This document shows, in pieces, positions 9,969-21,060 of a stretch of DNA of 64,000 nucleotides. A program made the translations under genes and the position numbers. Positions within the stretch are counted from its first letter, which is position 1; every line of letters begins with the position of its first letter. Below the pieces are notes generated by a model. The model saw only the letters and a program-made list of their open reading frames with translations, searched no databases and was not told the DNA's origin. Source of the stretch: Ophiura sarsii (Eukaryota; Echinodermata; Ophiuroidea; Amphilepidida; Ophiuridae); NCBI GenBank assembly GCA_035610835.1, contig CM069456.1, positions 25,302,234 to 25,366,233 on the forward strand, given 5' to 3'.

Positions 9969-11576
9969 GGAGGGGATATAATATCTATCAGTATGTAGAA
10001 ACTAATGTCATATTGACAGAAACATGATTAAGTCATTTGAAATTAAATTAAATATGCCATAGTATTTTCCTGAAAGCCAATTATAGTGACAGTACCATCA
10101 TGACACTCACCGGTTGGAACTGATAAATACCCTGTTAGTAAAGGGGCCATTATTGTCATGTTGATAGTAATGTAATAATAGTCACATTTACTTTTAGTAA
10201 CTTGGAAATTGATCTAATTACGGTAAATCATATCTGGTTGAAGTCACTTGCTAAATGGCCTGCTATGACCTATTGAAACTAAACTTGGGATGTGCGTAAC
10301 AATGTTGGAATTATTTAAGCGATTAATGAATAGCTTTCATTGCAATGAATGTGAAGATTGCTGAATAAGATAACAAAGGACACACTCAGGGCAAACCGAT
10401 GTGTGTATTTTGTATGGACGAACCAGGGGGTGGGGCGTCAGTGAACGTAACGGGTGGGTTAGACTGGATCCACATGTCTTCCCTATTTAACACACGGCCC
10501 CTACGAGTGTGCTCAATAACTACCTGTAGAAAGAAAAAATATATATTTCTAGGATATTTAAAGTATGCCTTATCTAGAGGCTTGCGTGTGCTCTGCTTGT
10601 TAAAGGGATTCTATGTACAAGCTCTGGTTGCACGTTTGCCAGCCATTTTACCAGGGTACCTCTGAAACACACTCTGATTTTTGACAGACAAATACTTATC
10701 ATTGTCCAGGTGTCTTCTAAGATATCAAATTGCTCATCACTACAACTCACCAATGACAGGGCGTGTCATTGAGCACATCTATCAGTCCTGCGGTTTGGTG
10801 GATCATTCAAGGATAGCGTGTGAATGGAATGAAGACTTGCGCACAAAAGGGCAGTTGACACGTAGCTTTGATTTGGTTTGTTTGCCATGTATTTCTGGTC
10901 TGTCCGAGCATCCTCAGATTATGTTTAGGGTTAGGCATAACCCAACACACCCTTTAAGAACCTATCGACCATACTTGTTTTATTTGATTCTATCACAAAC
11001 ACTTTTAATTGACCGTGATTTTTCTGTACTTCCACTTTTTGCGGTTAAAACTTTGTTATACAGTAGGATGTTTTTTTAAAGACAGTAGTCTGGTCTTGGA
11101 ACAAGGTGCCTCCTGGCTTCAAATACTGACAAAAATAAACCTTGTCCTTGGTAAAGGTCCTGTGGAACTGACATGATTGAAACAAGCTATTATTGGTATA
11201 GTTTCTCAACAGTTACCAAATTTGATTATAATTTGAGACCACATCACACTCCCCACCCAATATTTCAAGAACAAGGTACTCCTTGATTCATAAATCATAG
11301 TGTGACACTAATCTTCAAAATAAATTTGAATCAAAATTTTGACCATTAGTCATTAGTTGATTAGTAGGATGAAAAATGTATCCCATTTTTATCCTGTTTA
11401 ACGTACTGGAAAATGACAGTTTAAAATCGCGTGATTAGCAATGACTTTTAATCAAAATAGCTTTCAGCACATATCACTCATGACATCTTTGCTGACAGAA
11501 TTTTATCTTGAAATGTTTATACGCTTCTTGGATTACAGTTGAGTGTCAGATGATTAGTGAGCATATTGCATCGATG
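9969..11576. other. Intron stretch with no recognised gene
   Basis: Contains an open frame of 132 codons (10681-11079, +) and one of 88 codons (10399-10665, +). Neither shows a motif or family I recognise, and the 132-codon frame has no good start context or second copy. A telomere-like TTTAGGGTTAGG lies at about 10925. Otherwise nothing named. Confidence 0.45.
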
Positions 11577-11825
11577 CAAATCCAACCAATCACAAGACCT
11601 GAAATTAAACATTCAAAGAGTTGAATTATGTTGAAAAGATGAAAGATACACCTGTCGTGATTGGTGGAGAGCAAAAGTTTTATAGCTATATGCGTCCAAT
11701 CCCAAATCCCAAGTAAAAACATTCAATAGTTTTATATTATGTCCACAGGTTAAAAGATGATTGCTACGATTGGTGGAGATCTTTCTTTACTTTTATAGAT
11801 ATGCAACCAATCCCAAATCCATTAT
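11577..11825. repeat. Degenerate tandem repeat, period about 110 bp
   Basis: Words CCAATC(C/A)CA, AACATTCAA and ATTGGTGGAGA recur at a spacing of about 109-115 bases (ATTGGTGGAGA at 11660 and 11771; CCAATC at 11586, 11697 and 11808). A little over two units. The repeated ATTGG words are on both strands, but I see no reason to call them promoter elements. Confidence 0.5.
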
Positions 11826-12094
11826 GCCTTGAATTTCTCCCCAGATGATACACACATCTTGATTGGTCAAGAACTGAACTTGAAAACTTGCAAAGCATCG
11901 CTTAGGCGAAATAATGAAGTTAATATGTTTAGCATCCCCGCCCGCTTCCTTTTTGGGATTCATATCAATTTTCTTTCTTTTTTGCTTTATTTCAGTCATA
12001 GAGTTTGAGATGTTTGTAACAGCTTTGCTTCTTTATTATAGGCATTTTAAACAAGTTTTGTGGTGAGCAACCAACCCCTCTGAACCATGACATG

Positions 12095-12400
12095 AAAAAG
12101 GTCTCCTTAACCCTAACCCCGGTTTAGGGTTTTTGACCGGGATCACAATTTTCGAGGAAAAAACGCCGGGATTCGATCCGAGAACCCTCCGTTCTCAAGC
12201 CCCACATCCCACCCACTAAGCCACGGCCCTCAGCTACACATTCGCGCAGTATACTGCGCTCACTATATAGGTTCGGTTGACTACGTCATCGAAAACCGAC
12301 TGCGAATGCGTTTGGAGAGGGACTTAGGATAAGCATTTGTTAGCACTCGGGGGGGGGGGGGGGGGGGGGGGGGGGTGTTAGGGTTAAGATTCACAAAGTT
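12095..12400 (-). mobile_element. tRNA-derived SINE with telomere-like ends
   Basis: On the minus strand a tRNA-like segment is visible: an A-box-like GTGGCTTAGTGGGTGGG, an extra arm region, and a B-box GGATCGAATCC followed by CGG (complement of about 12163-12235). It lacks a tRNA's full pairing, so it is a SINE promoter and not a gene. Upstream on that strand is TTCGATGACGTAGTC, also found in the SINE at 34829-35120. Both ends show TTAACCCTAAC words in inverted orientation. The 5' part contains a run of 26 G (12350-12375). Confidence 0.6.
12350..12375. repeat. Homopolymer run of 26 G
   Basis: Uninterrupted G run inside the SINE region. Read length at such a run is unreliable in assemblies. 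Confidence 0.85.
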
Positions 12401-12485
12401 TATCCCTAACAAGGGCAATTTTGCACTAAACATTGAAACAAGAAAAAAGGTCCCCTCCTTCCTTTTTTGAAAAAATCAGAACGCT

Positions 12486-12855
12486 AAAAACATGGTTGGG
12501 TTTTTTACCTTGCATTACAATGAAAATTTGAAATCTTGAGACCATGTCGTGTTTGTAAATTGTAGAACAGATAGAGAAATGAAGGTTTCTCAATGTTAGT
12601 TTAAATCTGACCTATATCTAAAACATTTTCAGACCAAGTATGCAAGTCTTATTTAATGTAAGTTTGCATAAAAACATGGTCGGTATTTTTACTTTGCATT
12701 ACGATGAAAATTTGAAATCTTGAGACCATGGTCATGTTTGTAAATTGTAGAACAGATAGAGAAATGAAGGTTTCTCAATGTTAGTATCAATCTGACCTAT
12801 ATCTAAAACATTTTCAGACCAAGTACGCAAGTCTAATATTTAATGTAAGTTTGCA
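12486..12855 (+). repeat. Tandem duplication, two units of about 184 bp
   Basis: The first unit starts with AAAAACATGGTTGGG (12486) and the second with AAAAACATGGTCGG (12670). The units share long runs such as TAGAACAGATAGAGAAATGA and differ by a few substitutions and short indels. A recent local duplication; no coding content. Confidence 0.85.
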
Positions 12856-13057
12856 TCGACCTATATCTAGAAAAATCATAGCGAATAAAGATATCATTTA
12901 GTGCTGTTATTGATACCAATTTGATTTTTGATATAAAGGAAATTAGCATATCAATATGAAATTATGTTCTTCACTCAAAGTATTCCAACATTTAATCTGG
13001 CGCTGAAAAGACGACATTAGCACCCCGGAAAGAGCTTGTTAGGATGCTGTGCGATAT

Positions 13058-13294
13058 TAACACTTTCCACGCGGCAGGCGTCTGCAGACGACATTTCAAA
13101 ATGTCACATAATGTTTCAAAAATGTCAAAATTATTGAATTGAATTACTATATTTGGAATTACCATGCGAAATGCAATAAGTTAAGTACAAACATGCCTAG
13201 TATTGGTGTAGTAATCCTTGAGATAGACCTTGAAAGTTGGGAAAGGTTTCTGAAATGGTGTATGGTAAAAATAATAGCCGCGTGGAAAGTGTTA
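13058..13294 (-). mobile_element. TIR element TAACACTTTCCACGCGG, copy 1
   Basis: Inverted ends TAACACTTTCCACGCGGC and GCCGCGTGGAAAGTGTTA bound a 237-bp element. Copies in the opposite orientation lie at 38338-38572 and 49799-50047. Shared internal words, read on the other strand, include GAAACC.TTCCCAACTTTCAA and CTAG(A/G)CATG. No coding content. Non-autonomous DNA transposon, superfamily unknown. Confidence 0.7.
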
Positions 13295-13831
13295 GGAAAG
13301 GGATATCATACCATCAACGGAATTCACTGATAGCACAAGAAATGGATTCTAATGTCAACCTCGTTATATATTGATAGATACCGTGCAAAAAGGAGATATT
13401 TTTATTTTTACACTATATGAATTTTTGTGATGTTTTGCATATCGTAAAAAGTGGGCTGAAATAAAAATGCACCGATGTATTTCTCGCTTTTTAATCCATA
13501 TAATGGAACATGAATTCGTCCACACTCTTTATTTGTTTTGAATTTAATAGAATGCAAAAAAATATGTGTGTGAAAATTGTTGCTTTAACAGTATAGAGGG
13601 ATTTGTATCCCAGGGGACTTTAACTGGAGAGAATTGGTCTGGGTGTGGATAGGTGTCTTGGAGTTATGCAATTGGCTTGCTAGGCGCCTCATATTTGTAA
13701 GCCTACATGTTCGTTAGAAGTTGGGAGGTTAATGACTGTGTGTGTGTCAGTTGATTTAAGGATAAAAACTAATTAATATACTGATAATTGAAATCATTAA
13801 CCATATTCATAAATGTAATTTTACATATTAT

Positions 13832-14335
13832 TTATCTGTTTTCTTCGGTAATGACTCGATCCACTTGTTCACATTCTGGATCCCAGGAAGCTCAGGTGTT
13901 ATCAGTGGATCCATTGTTTATGATGGATCGTAGACATGATTTAGAGAATCCCTCATCACGGTTGATGATTTTCTGCCTGCGTATGCATATGGATTCTCTT
14001 ATCCATCGCTTCTGTTTGGCATAGTCTTTGTCAAGATTTGTTGCCCCTTCCCAGTCGATACTGTAGTTCTCTTGCGCACTGTGGTCAGTGACGGCTGTTT
14101 TGTGTTGTACTGTTGTAAAACCTTTTCTGTTGGCTCTTGCGAACTGTAGGTCGCTTATTTTCCTGTGTTCATTTAGCCTTGTTCCGAACAGATGGCCCGT
14201 TTCACCAACATAGACTATATCGCACATGTGACATGGGATTTTGTACACACAATCGCTGGTTTGCAATGCGTCTTGATTGTCTTTGGGATGGACTAATAGT
14301 CGTTCAAGTGTGTTGTAAGGTTTTTTGCAGTCTGG
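13832..14335 (-). pseudogene. Penelope-like retroelement remnant, GIY-YIG endonuclease end
   Basis: Minus-strand frame with the C-terminal signature of Penelope-like elements: CVYKIPCHMC, then YVGETGHLFGTRLNEH, the GIY-YIG endonuclease core with its zinc-binding cysteines upstream, then a basic stretch and INRDEG. The open part is 13892-14266, but the similarity extends upstream in the same frame to about 14335 (KKPYNTLERLLVHPKDNQDA) and downstream past a TGA at 13892-13894 (SWDPECEQVDRVITEEN, to a stop at 13832). The reverse-transcriptase domain is absent, so this is a 5'-truncated, broken copy. It is antisense to COPZ. Confidence 0.8.
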
Positions 14336-14677
14336 ATATTATATTTCATACTTCTATCAGAAAAGTCACATATTTTTAATCCAAGTTTCTGCTGTTTCAA
14401 ACCAACCAAAATTTAGAGACTTCTTGTAGAGTGTTATCAATGCAGATTTGCTCTTTGTGAACTATAATATCCAATCAAAAATCATGGGCTATGATTTCTA
14501 TTCTGTAAACCAAAAGCCAGTTAGAAAGCCCTTTCTTAAAGAATTTTTAAGCATTTCTCATTGGTTCTCAGAGAAATCAGGGTAAAAGTTTACAAATGTG
14601 GGCAATTAAAGGTACACATTTTATTGAATAAATGTTTAAAGTATGACTGTTTAAGAATGAAAATATATGTATTTTTA

Positions 14678-14812
14678 TTAGACCGCACCCGTGTTATATG
14701 TCTGACATAAATGCGTTTGGAAGTATTACTTTTTGTGCAGCGTCATTGTTCCACTTAAAATAATACTACTGCCCGCATTTATGTCAGACAAGATAACACA
14801 GGTTCGGTCTAA
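14678..14812. mobile_element. MITE with TTAGACCG ends
   Basis: A 135-bp element with inverted ends TTAGACCGCACCCGTGTTAT and a matching right end, the arms extending through GTCTGACATAAATGCG. Very compact, with only about 50 bp between the arms. No second copy here. Confidence 0.65.
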
Positions 14813-15189
14813 AAATAATATTTTATGTCTTATTGTCTTATTCTTTAATTAAAACCCCCAAACACACCGAAGATCAATTCCCTATGAACTTTCAAGTAGG
14901 GGCACCCCTTACATCTGTCCACAACCGTGGTTACGGCTGTCTGTTTGTTTGGTTTATGAATTATCAGCACACCTGCGATAGGAAGTGAAAAGACGGAGTG
15001 TAAATTCTCTAACCCAATTCTGGCTCAACATTTCTATCCCGATACGTATAGCTGATGATGTAAAGGGCCAGAGTATGAATAATGCTGGGTATGTCAAAAT
15101 GGGGACTGAGGCTAACAGTGGGTGATTATGTAGTGCAGAATTCATCAGATACTATTCCATAGATTGTTAACCCACCGTGAGCCCTACAT

Positions 15190-15420
15190 GTTTTCTTACA
15201 GTGTCTTTGATTGGCTCGTTACAGGATATAATGACATGTTTTCTTACAGTGTCTTTGATTGGCTCGTTATAGGATATAATGTGATATAACCCTGTGAGTA
15301 ACCAATCAAAAAATTGTTTTATATCTCTTTATCAACCATACCACACCATTTTTACTGTATCTCTGATGGGCTAAATGTATGGCACACTCTTTGTAACCAA
15401 TCTAAATTGTACTTAGATGC
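15190..15420. repeat. CCAAT-rich repeat with a 49-bp direct duplication
   Basis: ACATGTTTTCTTACAGTGTC begins two adjacent units (about 15187 and 15232) that also share TTTGATTGGCTCGTTA. ATTGG/CCAAT words recur through the segment. A similar arrangement at 37786-37975 (CTTACAGTGGTTTTGATTGG) points to a dispersed family. Class unknown. Confidence 0.5.
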
Positions 15421-15550
15421 AGATATATAGGCAGGTAGTGCTCAGGGTTTTTTAATGGATACAACTACAATCAGTTGGACATAGATGTTGTTCACATATC
15501 ATGTAGCAACTACAAACCATGCCATAAATAGGGACAAGATCAAAATCATT

Positions 15551-15762
15551 ATGGAGGGGAGACAAAACTACAAGATGGCTCAAAAAGCCGAAGAGAACAG
15601 CACTATATGAACAAAGATGAGGGGGCTTACAAGTTCAATTTCTACGACCGACTGATTAAAAGTCCGCCCTCTACAGACGTGAAACATCCATATAAATTCA
15701 ATAGGGACCGGTCAGATGGTTGGTATTCTGATGAAGACTCCAGCCCAGAATGGAGATGAAAC
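15551..15762 (+). pseudogene. Penelope-like retroelement C-terminal remnant
   Basis: A plus-strand frame reads HYMNKDEGAYKFNFYDRLI and ends with YSDEDSSPEW before a TGA. The (R/K)DEG-Y-L-x-YD-L motif follows the GIY-YIG domain in Penelope-like elements, and the fragment at 23720 carries the same motif. Only the last 60 or so codons are present. The end of the frame overlaps a hammerhead-like core (15728-15762). No frame continues upstream of about 15551. Confidence 0.65.
15728..15762 (+). ncRNA. Degenerate hammerhead-ribozyme-like core of a Penelope element
   Basis: CTGATGA at 15728-15734 and GAAAC at 15758-15762 enclose a stem CTCCA / TGGAG with loop, which matches the CUGANGA - stem II - GAAA layout of a hammerhead ribozyme. 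Hammerhead motifs are known in the terminal repeats of Penelope-like elements. A short hairpin CATATT / AATATG follows, as stem III would. The base of stem II is mismatched and I cannot pair stem I, so it is probably inactive. Confidence 0.35.
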
Positions 15763-16668
15763 ATATTTGAGAATATGATTCATTAAATTTGTCATGAGAA
15801 TAATATATTCCATTTAAGTGATGGTTCAGTGGAAAGAATAAGTTGTACAATCTGAATGATCACATGCTCGTCGCACCAGTAATAATATTTAGGAAATGAG
15901 GCACCCCCTATAACGATCTTGTCAATATGACTTCAGATTTTTCGTCAAAATTGTAACTTTCTCGGTTAAATAAGACTTCCCAATCAGAGCCCCTTATCAT
16001 CTATCAGTGTCATGCCACATTAGATGAAAGCACCTGCACATCAAAGAGCCATCCAATCACACCAACTCTATGCGTAATCTCTAAATCTTCTTGATGATAG
16101 AAACGTCCCTGGAGAAGAGGAAAAAACTATAGACAAATGTAATTGGCTTTTATTGCATCAGCGTTATGTTATACATTAATCCGGGGGTACACCAGGTCAT
16201 GAAGGGGGGCAATGCAATCATGTGCCGGCTGGTTAAGTGAAAGTGTGCAACCTTTTTCTCCCGCCGCAAACGCAATATGCACCATTCCCAGTTTTATATA
16301 ACTGTGGCAATTTTCAAATAAAGAGAAATGGATAAACATGGATTTTGTTTCCCTTGTATTTGTGTTTCTGCAGACAAGGGCTCGTATAATGCACGGCACT
16401 GCTTCCTTGTGGAATGTTCTAGGTATGGATAGCTAAGGTATGTTAGCTGAATTAAACCGGCTGAAATCATTAAAGGATTTTGGTTTGAAAATCATGCGTT
16501 TGCATTCATATTCATTGCACATTTAGCATGGCAAATCATAAAACATGTAACACATTTTGAGGTGCTCCATCCATTAAACCATTTATCCTCATGCTTGCAG
16601 GTTTCTACATGACCGGGAGGGGGGAGGCAACCTGTTACCTATAGATGATGTCACCTGGAACATCACAG
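15763..16668. other. Intron stretch with no recognised feature
   Basis: No gene or repeat recognised on either strand. Confidence 0.5.
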
Positions 16669-16755
16669 CAGCCAAGCAAACAAAAGCTTGCTTGTCGGTG
16701 TGCGCACGAATTGCCTGCCAAACAAAAGCTTGCCTGCCGGTATGCGCGCTCATTT
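16669..16755. repeat. Two-unit tandem repeat around CAAACAAAAGCTTGC
   Basis: GCCAAGCAAACAAAAGCTTG and GCCAAACAAAAGCTTGCCTG start two units about 43 bp apart; both continue with CGGT.TGCGC.C. Minor local duplication. Confidence 0.65.
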
Positions 16756-16814
16756 GAAGGGGGTGTCCATTATAGTAAACCATACACTAAACTAAACCAG
16801 TCATCTGCAATGGG

Positions 16815-16930
16815 ATGAGTATATTATATAACAACAGTAGTCAATGCAACAGTCAATGCTTGTTCCCCCATGCATGGAATGGAACCAGGCACTTTTTTGA
16901 TCAACAAGAGGTTACATGGGGATGGTCTAT
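16815..16930. repeat. Dispersed repeat with GTCAATGCAAYAGTCAATGC, copy 1
   Basis: Shares AACAACAG.AGTCAATGCAA, GCATGGAATGGAACC and AAGAGGT.ACATGG with 35474-35575. Class unknown. Confidence 0.5.
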
Positions 16931-16999
16931 TATAGCTGAGCTGGCAAAATGTGAAATCTTGTGTGTAATCACAAATCCATCAACATGGATAATTGTGAA

Positions 17000-18354
17000 G
17001 CTGCTATATTGTGAAGCTGCTATATTTATTAGACTCAAGTGAAATCATATTCATTTTTTTTGTAAAAGTGTCTCAAGTCAAGCAAGTGAAGTCTATAGTG
17101 TTTTGAAACAGTGCCATTGGTCAAGTTGTTTTAAGTGATTTGAGTCAAGCATTTTTTCTTCTTGTTGACTCAAGTCAAATCATGAAATTGACTCAACACA
17201 ACACTGGTGTCATTAATGACCACCCCTCTCCCAGTTATACCTATAATATGTATATAAAGCAATATGTATGTACCAGTGTGTTTAGTCAGTCACAGGAAGT
17301 TCTAAGGTTTGTCTAACATGAATGTGAAGGAATGATATATTACATAGATCCATCCCATCTCTACTGCTAAATCTCCCCGAGGGACCTTGAATAATCTCCT
17401 GGAGTAATCCGCTACTATTCCTGAACGGATTATAAAATAAAATTGAACATATTCAGAGATGTGAATCTACATGTTTAGTATTTCAATATTTCATGTTAAC
17501 ATGGGTTTTGGAAACCAAAGCCAATTTTGCCAAAGTCAATGTGATATCCAGTTGACTGGATACACTACACAGCAAAATCTATTGATTTTTCAATCCCAAA
17601 ATATGTGAGCGGATGTATTTGGTATGGCCATAATTTGCCAATAATATGGTCAATACTAATTAAAATTTAAAGTTAATTTGTTCCCCCATATCAGATTGCA
17701 AAAAACTTGAGATAACACAAGTTCAATTACGAGTTCTGCACACATCAGCATTATTAGAAAAATATTGTATTTGTTAGTGATTTAGCAATTGAAAATCCAG
17801 CGTTCCTATAATGGATACATGGTCAAGTCTTGTATTTGGACACAGATCATGTTTTTTGAAACCCCCTTTATCTATAATTTTGAATGGTCTTTTGAAGACT
17901 CTTATCCTATGACGTGTGAATAATATATTGAAATGATTATTTAATCAAGAGGACTTATAAAAATAAAATTCTTGTGCTATTTCATCTTCAGGAGGGGAAC
18001 ATAAAACAAAGATTCTGATAAACTATCCATTTTGTGGTGAAAAGATGATTTTAGTTGATGTTGAAACCTCTGTGTCAATGGCATTGAAATGTGTCAATTT
18101 TGTTGAAGTTGTCGTCATTTTCATAAGCTCCATTTTCCTGCAAATCATGTGTGAGACGTTATTTTTGCTAACAGTTGGGAGTATGGTTAATGTGACTTCT
18201 GTCATTATCTAATGGATAGAGATATCCTTGCTCAGGTACTTGAATGGTGATATTAAGCTAATACAGGAAACCCTTTGTATTATCTATCTAACCTAAAAAG
18301 TAGTTAAGAGACTTACATAATCGCTTTGGGGCTATAATTTACCCTAACTGAACG
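17000..18354. other. Intron stretch; only TCAAGTCA-rich sequence noticed
   Basis: From 17060 to 17200 the words CAAGTCA and GACTCAAGTCAAAT recur, as they do at 23425-23560 and 24040-24115, where a Penelope fragment sits between the two blocks. This may be an old repeat family. No gene recognised. Confidence 0.4.
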
Positions 18355-18480
18355 GGTCAAACTCGCTAGTCATAAGGGTCGCTAGTCATAATGCTCATTA
18401 TTCATAATCTGCCCTTACCTTAACCCTAACCCTTACCCTACCCCTAACCCTAACACTACCTTATGACTAGCGAGTAGACC
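18355..18480. mobile_element. Small TIR element with interstitial telomere-like core
   Basis: Inverted ends ACTCGCTAGTCATAAG (18361) and CTTATGACTAGCGAGT (about 18460-18475) enclose AACCCTAACCCTTACCCTAC and further CCCTAA-type hexamers. The hexamer is the TTAGGG telomere repeat of most animals, but only six or seven imperfect units are present, so this is an interstitial array. Confidence 0.55.
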
Positions 18481-18499
18481 CCAACTGAACAGCATGTTT

Positions 18500-19200
18500 T
18501 GGTGAATAAAACTGTTAATTGAGAAAATGGGTCAAATTAGGGGGAGGTCTAGCTCCCGGCGCGGAATCCTGTCCCTACCTGATCGCGCCACAGAGTTAGC
18601 TTCAAAATCTGCAGATTTTCTTCAGCATATGATAGCCCGTCTGATTGTGCCAAGAGATTAGGGAGGCGCACACAAACCAGCACCTATATTAGTGTAGTAT
18701 TTTGTAGTGTTTTTGCTTATTGCTTGTTAACTCCCTATAGCAGCCTATTCGGCTAAACTGGAAGCCCTCTGAAACCTAGAGGTTGTGATTTTTGTACAGG
18801 TTACAGTCCCGGGATGATCCCCTACTCTTAACGATGAGGTCTGTAACTTTTAAATTGTTCAGGGTGAAGCGTCTGAATACACGGCAGGGGCGCTTTTGAC
18901 AGGGCGCCTTTTTGACAGGGCGCCTGCTCCCTATTTTTGACAGACAGAAAACGTTAAAAATGTGTAAAAAAAAGTGTGATAAAACGTGTACAAAAGTGCG
19001 AAAACGTGTAAAAAAAGCGCAGGGGGCTGCCATCCCCTTGACCCCTCGCTTTGGCGCCCCCCTATTGAGAAATCCTGGATCCGCCCCTGCACTGGACCAA
19101 CGGCTTAATGCGACTCTCCGAACCATGGCGTACTGACACTCACTGTATAGACCTGCACGTTGTACATAGTGCTAGGAAGGTTAGGGTTTAGGGTGATCAT
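18500..19200 (-). mobile_element. SINE-like unit interrupted by a CAGGGGCG-ended element
   Basis: Read on the minus strand, the segment begins with CCTAACCTTCCTAG-type sequence, as other SINEs here do, and ends with TTTGACCCATTTTCTC, which the SINE at 24318-24620 also has. In the middle, 18885-19089 is a separate element (see its own entry). The tRNA-like part is too decayed to define. Confidence 0.35.
18885..19089 (-). mobile_element. hAT-like short element, CAGGGGCG ends
   Basis: The minus-strand end reads CAGGGGCGGATCCAGGATTT, a terminus typical of hAT-derived MITEs in animals; the other end is CAGGGGCGCTTTTGACAGG. About 205 bp. I see no clear 8-bp duplication, so the boundaries are uncertain. 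GGCGCC words recur near both ends. Confidence 0.5.
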
Positions 19201-19439
19201 GAGTGCCGGATAATTGTTCAATATTATGTGAGCTTAACCCTGTCATGGTTGCCAGTGTGTGATGATGGCCATGCATGAATCATTTGTGATGGGTTTAATA
19301 CGATGTAGTCTCTAGTGTGTATTTTGAGCTTCGGTTTCCAAACGTAGTATCTAGAAACACCTAAATTATAAAAACACCCAGAGAGGTATCTACAAAATGT
19401 TTTTCATCTTTAAGAATGATCCGGATATGTTTTTGGTAG

Positions 19440-19660
19440 GGATGTGCCGCCAGCAAAATGAAAATTGAGTCAAACATTACCAATTTTCGGGGGGAAATGG
19501 ACCCATATGTTTTCGGAAACCCATCATTTTCCTATATATTTGACAGATTTTGCTCAAATGTTGATGAAAAACAGCAAAATTAAGGATTTTAGACCCATAA
19601 ATTTACCAAAAATGGCTTTGAAAAGGGGTCATCCATTTACCATAAGGGTGAAAAAAGGAT
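19440..19660 (+). repeat. Fragment of a G-rich-ended repeat family (GATGTGCCGCC)
   Basis: Starts GGGATGTGCCGCCAGC and contains ATGGACCCATATGTTTTCGG and AGACCCATAAATTTACC. The TGTGCCGCY word and short ACCCAT-type repeats match the element at 28176-28515. Probably a truncated member of that family. Confidence 0.4.
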
Positions 19661-19975
19661 GAACCAGGGACGTACGTACAAAGTGTGCCCCCGCTAGCCA
19701 GGGCGTGTAGCGGGGATGAACATCACTGAAAAATGAGCCGGGGGAATGGTGTACACTTTGTCAAGGTTAAGAGGGTTGGGACTGTAACAGTGACATACAC
19801 TTTGCCCCGGCTAAGGTGGGCCAGGACTTTGGCGGGCACCTATACAAATAATGGTTCCCCGCCCTGTGGGCACCGTACACAACTGTATCGTGGACGTCAT
19901 ATTGGCAATTTGTACGTCCTGGCCCAAATCCCCCTAGTCCCGAGTCCCCCTGGTTGCAATTGATAAATGTATAAC

Positions 19976-20150
19976 CCCTAGATTCAAACCCTTGAAACAT
20001 TCCGAAGTATCCTTCAAGTTAATCAGGTCAAACTGTTCCCTGTAAAGTGTAACAGACTTCCAGTATGTTCCTCTGTGGTTTATGTGACTTGAATTTGGCA
20101 TATTGTTTTGTTCAAAATGTCTAAGCAAATCTTTAAACATTCCCAAAATA
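19976..20150. repeat. Diverged repeat, related to 21440-21560
   Basis: Shares AAAC(A/G)TTCC(G/A)AAGT.TC.TTCAA, then GTTCCT..(G/A)TGGTTTATGTGACTT with 21440-21560. The 19690-19975 sequence left of it has no recognised feature. Confidence 0.4.
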
Positions 20151-20584
20151 TATCAATGTTTTGGGATGTTGTGAATTAGCCCGATATATCTATGCAATTG
20201 TCTTGTGGATTTACATTATTGATGGCTATAATACTGGTTCTCATCTCAGACACTTTATCAGGTCAAATGATCTGGCTGTAGATAATTGATCCACCGATTG
20301 GTGACCGATGAAGAAGGTGTTATGCAGGGCTCAAATTTCAATTTCAAGGCCACTGAACAAATTTTTGATGGGGCACTAAGGCCTACAAATGGTCAAGAAT
20401 ATCTTGAGAGTTAACAAAGGTCTAGGGCACCAAGGCAAAACTCAAAAGGGCAAGGCAATGGCCTTGGTGGCTGTAGTTGATCCCTGGTGTCAAACCACAG
20501 ATAGTCAAACATAATGGAAAGCAACTGATGTACAGACTGATTTATCAGCATAGAAAGTCCATATCATTATACTTGGTACATGTA

Positions 20585-20737
20585 GAGCTCTGTGCAGTGA
20601 TGGCAGAGCGTATTCTAGTGATTGACGGCACAGCATTTATAAGCAAGTGTTGGGATTCGTTTTGCATTAAGATCAGAGGCATGGCAATGATATTATCACT
20701 GGTATATGCTCTTACGTCACAGCACAGAAAAAGATGA
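20585..20737. mobile_element. MITE with CTCTGTGCAGTGA ends, copy 1
   Basis: Inverted ends CTCTGTGCAGTGATGGCAGAG and a right end read as TTCTGTGCTGTGACGTAAGAG on the other strand. A related element lies at 50541-50735 and an isolated end at about 32145-32175. Confidence 0.45.
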
Positions 20738-20778
20738 ATTGAATTGACAATTTTTCTTTGTACCTCCCCCTTCCCCAT

Positions 20779-21060
20779 AATAATAATAATAATAATAATA
20801 ATAACCATAACCATATTTGTATAGCGCCTAACATCGAGATCCCTAAGCGCTTGAACATAAAACGTAAAAACAAACAAATACATGGATTTGGGCAACAATT
20901 AAAAAGCCATTGTGAACAAATGAGTCTTTAAGGATGTCTTAAACTGAAATATAGTCTCTGCATTTTTCACATGAAGAGGAATATTATTCCAGTGTACCAC
21001 CAATTACACATACACATGTTATGACAAAGAAGTTGTGGTTCTGAAATATATGTTAAAGGA
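20779..21060 (-). mobile_element. LINE 3' end (CR1/L2-like), short truncated copy
   Basis: On the minus strand a frame reads WNNIPLHVKNAETIFQFKTS, then LKTHLFTMAF and a stop: the last residues of CR1/L2-type LINE proteins (LWN.LP then F...LKTHLF). It is followed by a GGCGCTATACAAAT tail and an ATT trinucleotide run at 20779-20803, the usual 3' tail of such LINEs. The 5' boundary near 21060 is approximate. Confidence 0.65.

Noticed and set aside
10681..11079. 132-codon open frame on the plus strand
   Set aside because: No motif, family resemblance or supporting context; length is within chance for intron sequence of this size.
18421..18465. True telomere or chromosome end
   Set aside because: Only a few imperfect CCCTAA units inside a small TIR element, with unrelated sequence on both sides.
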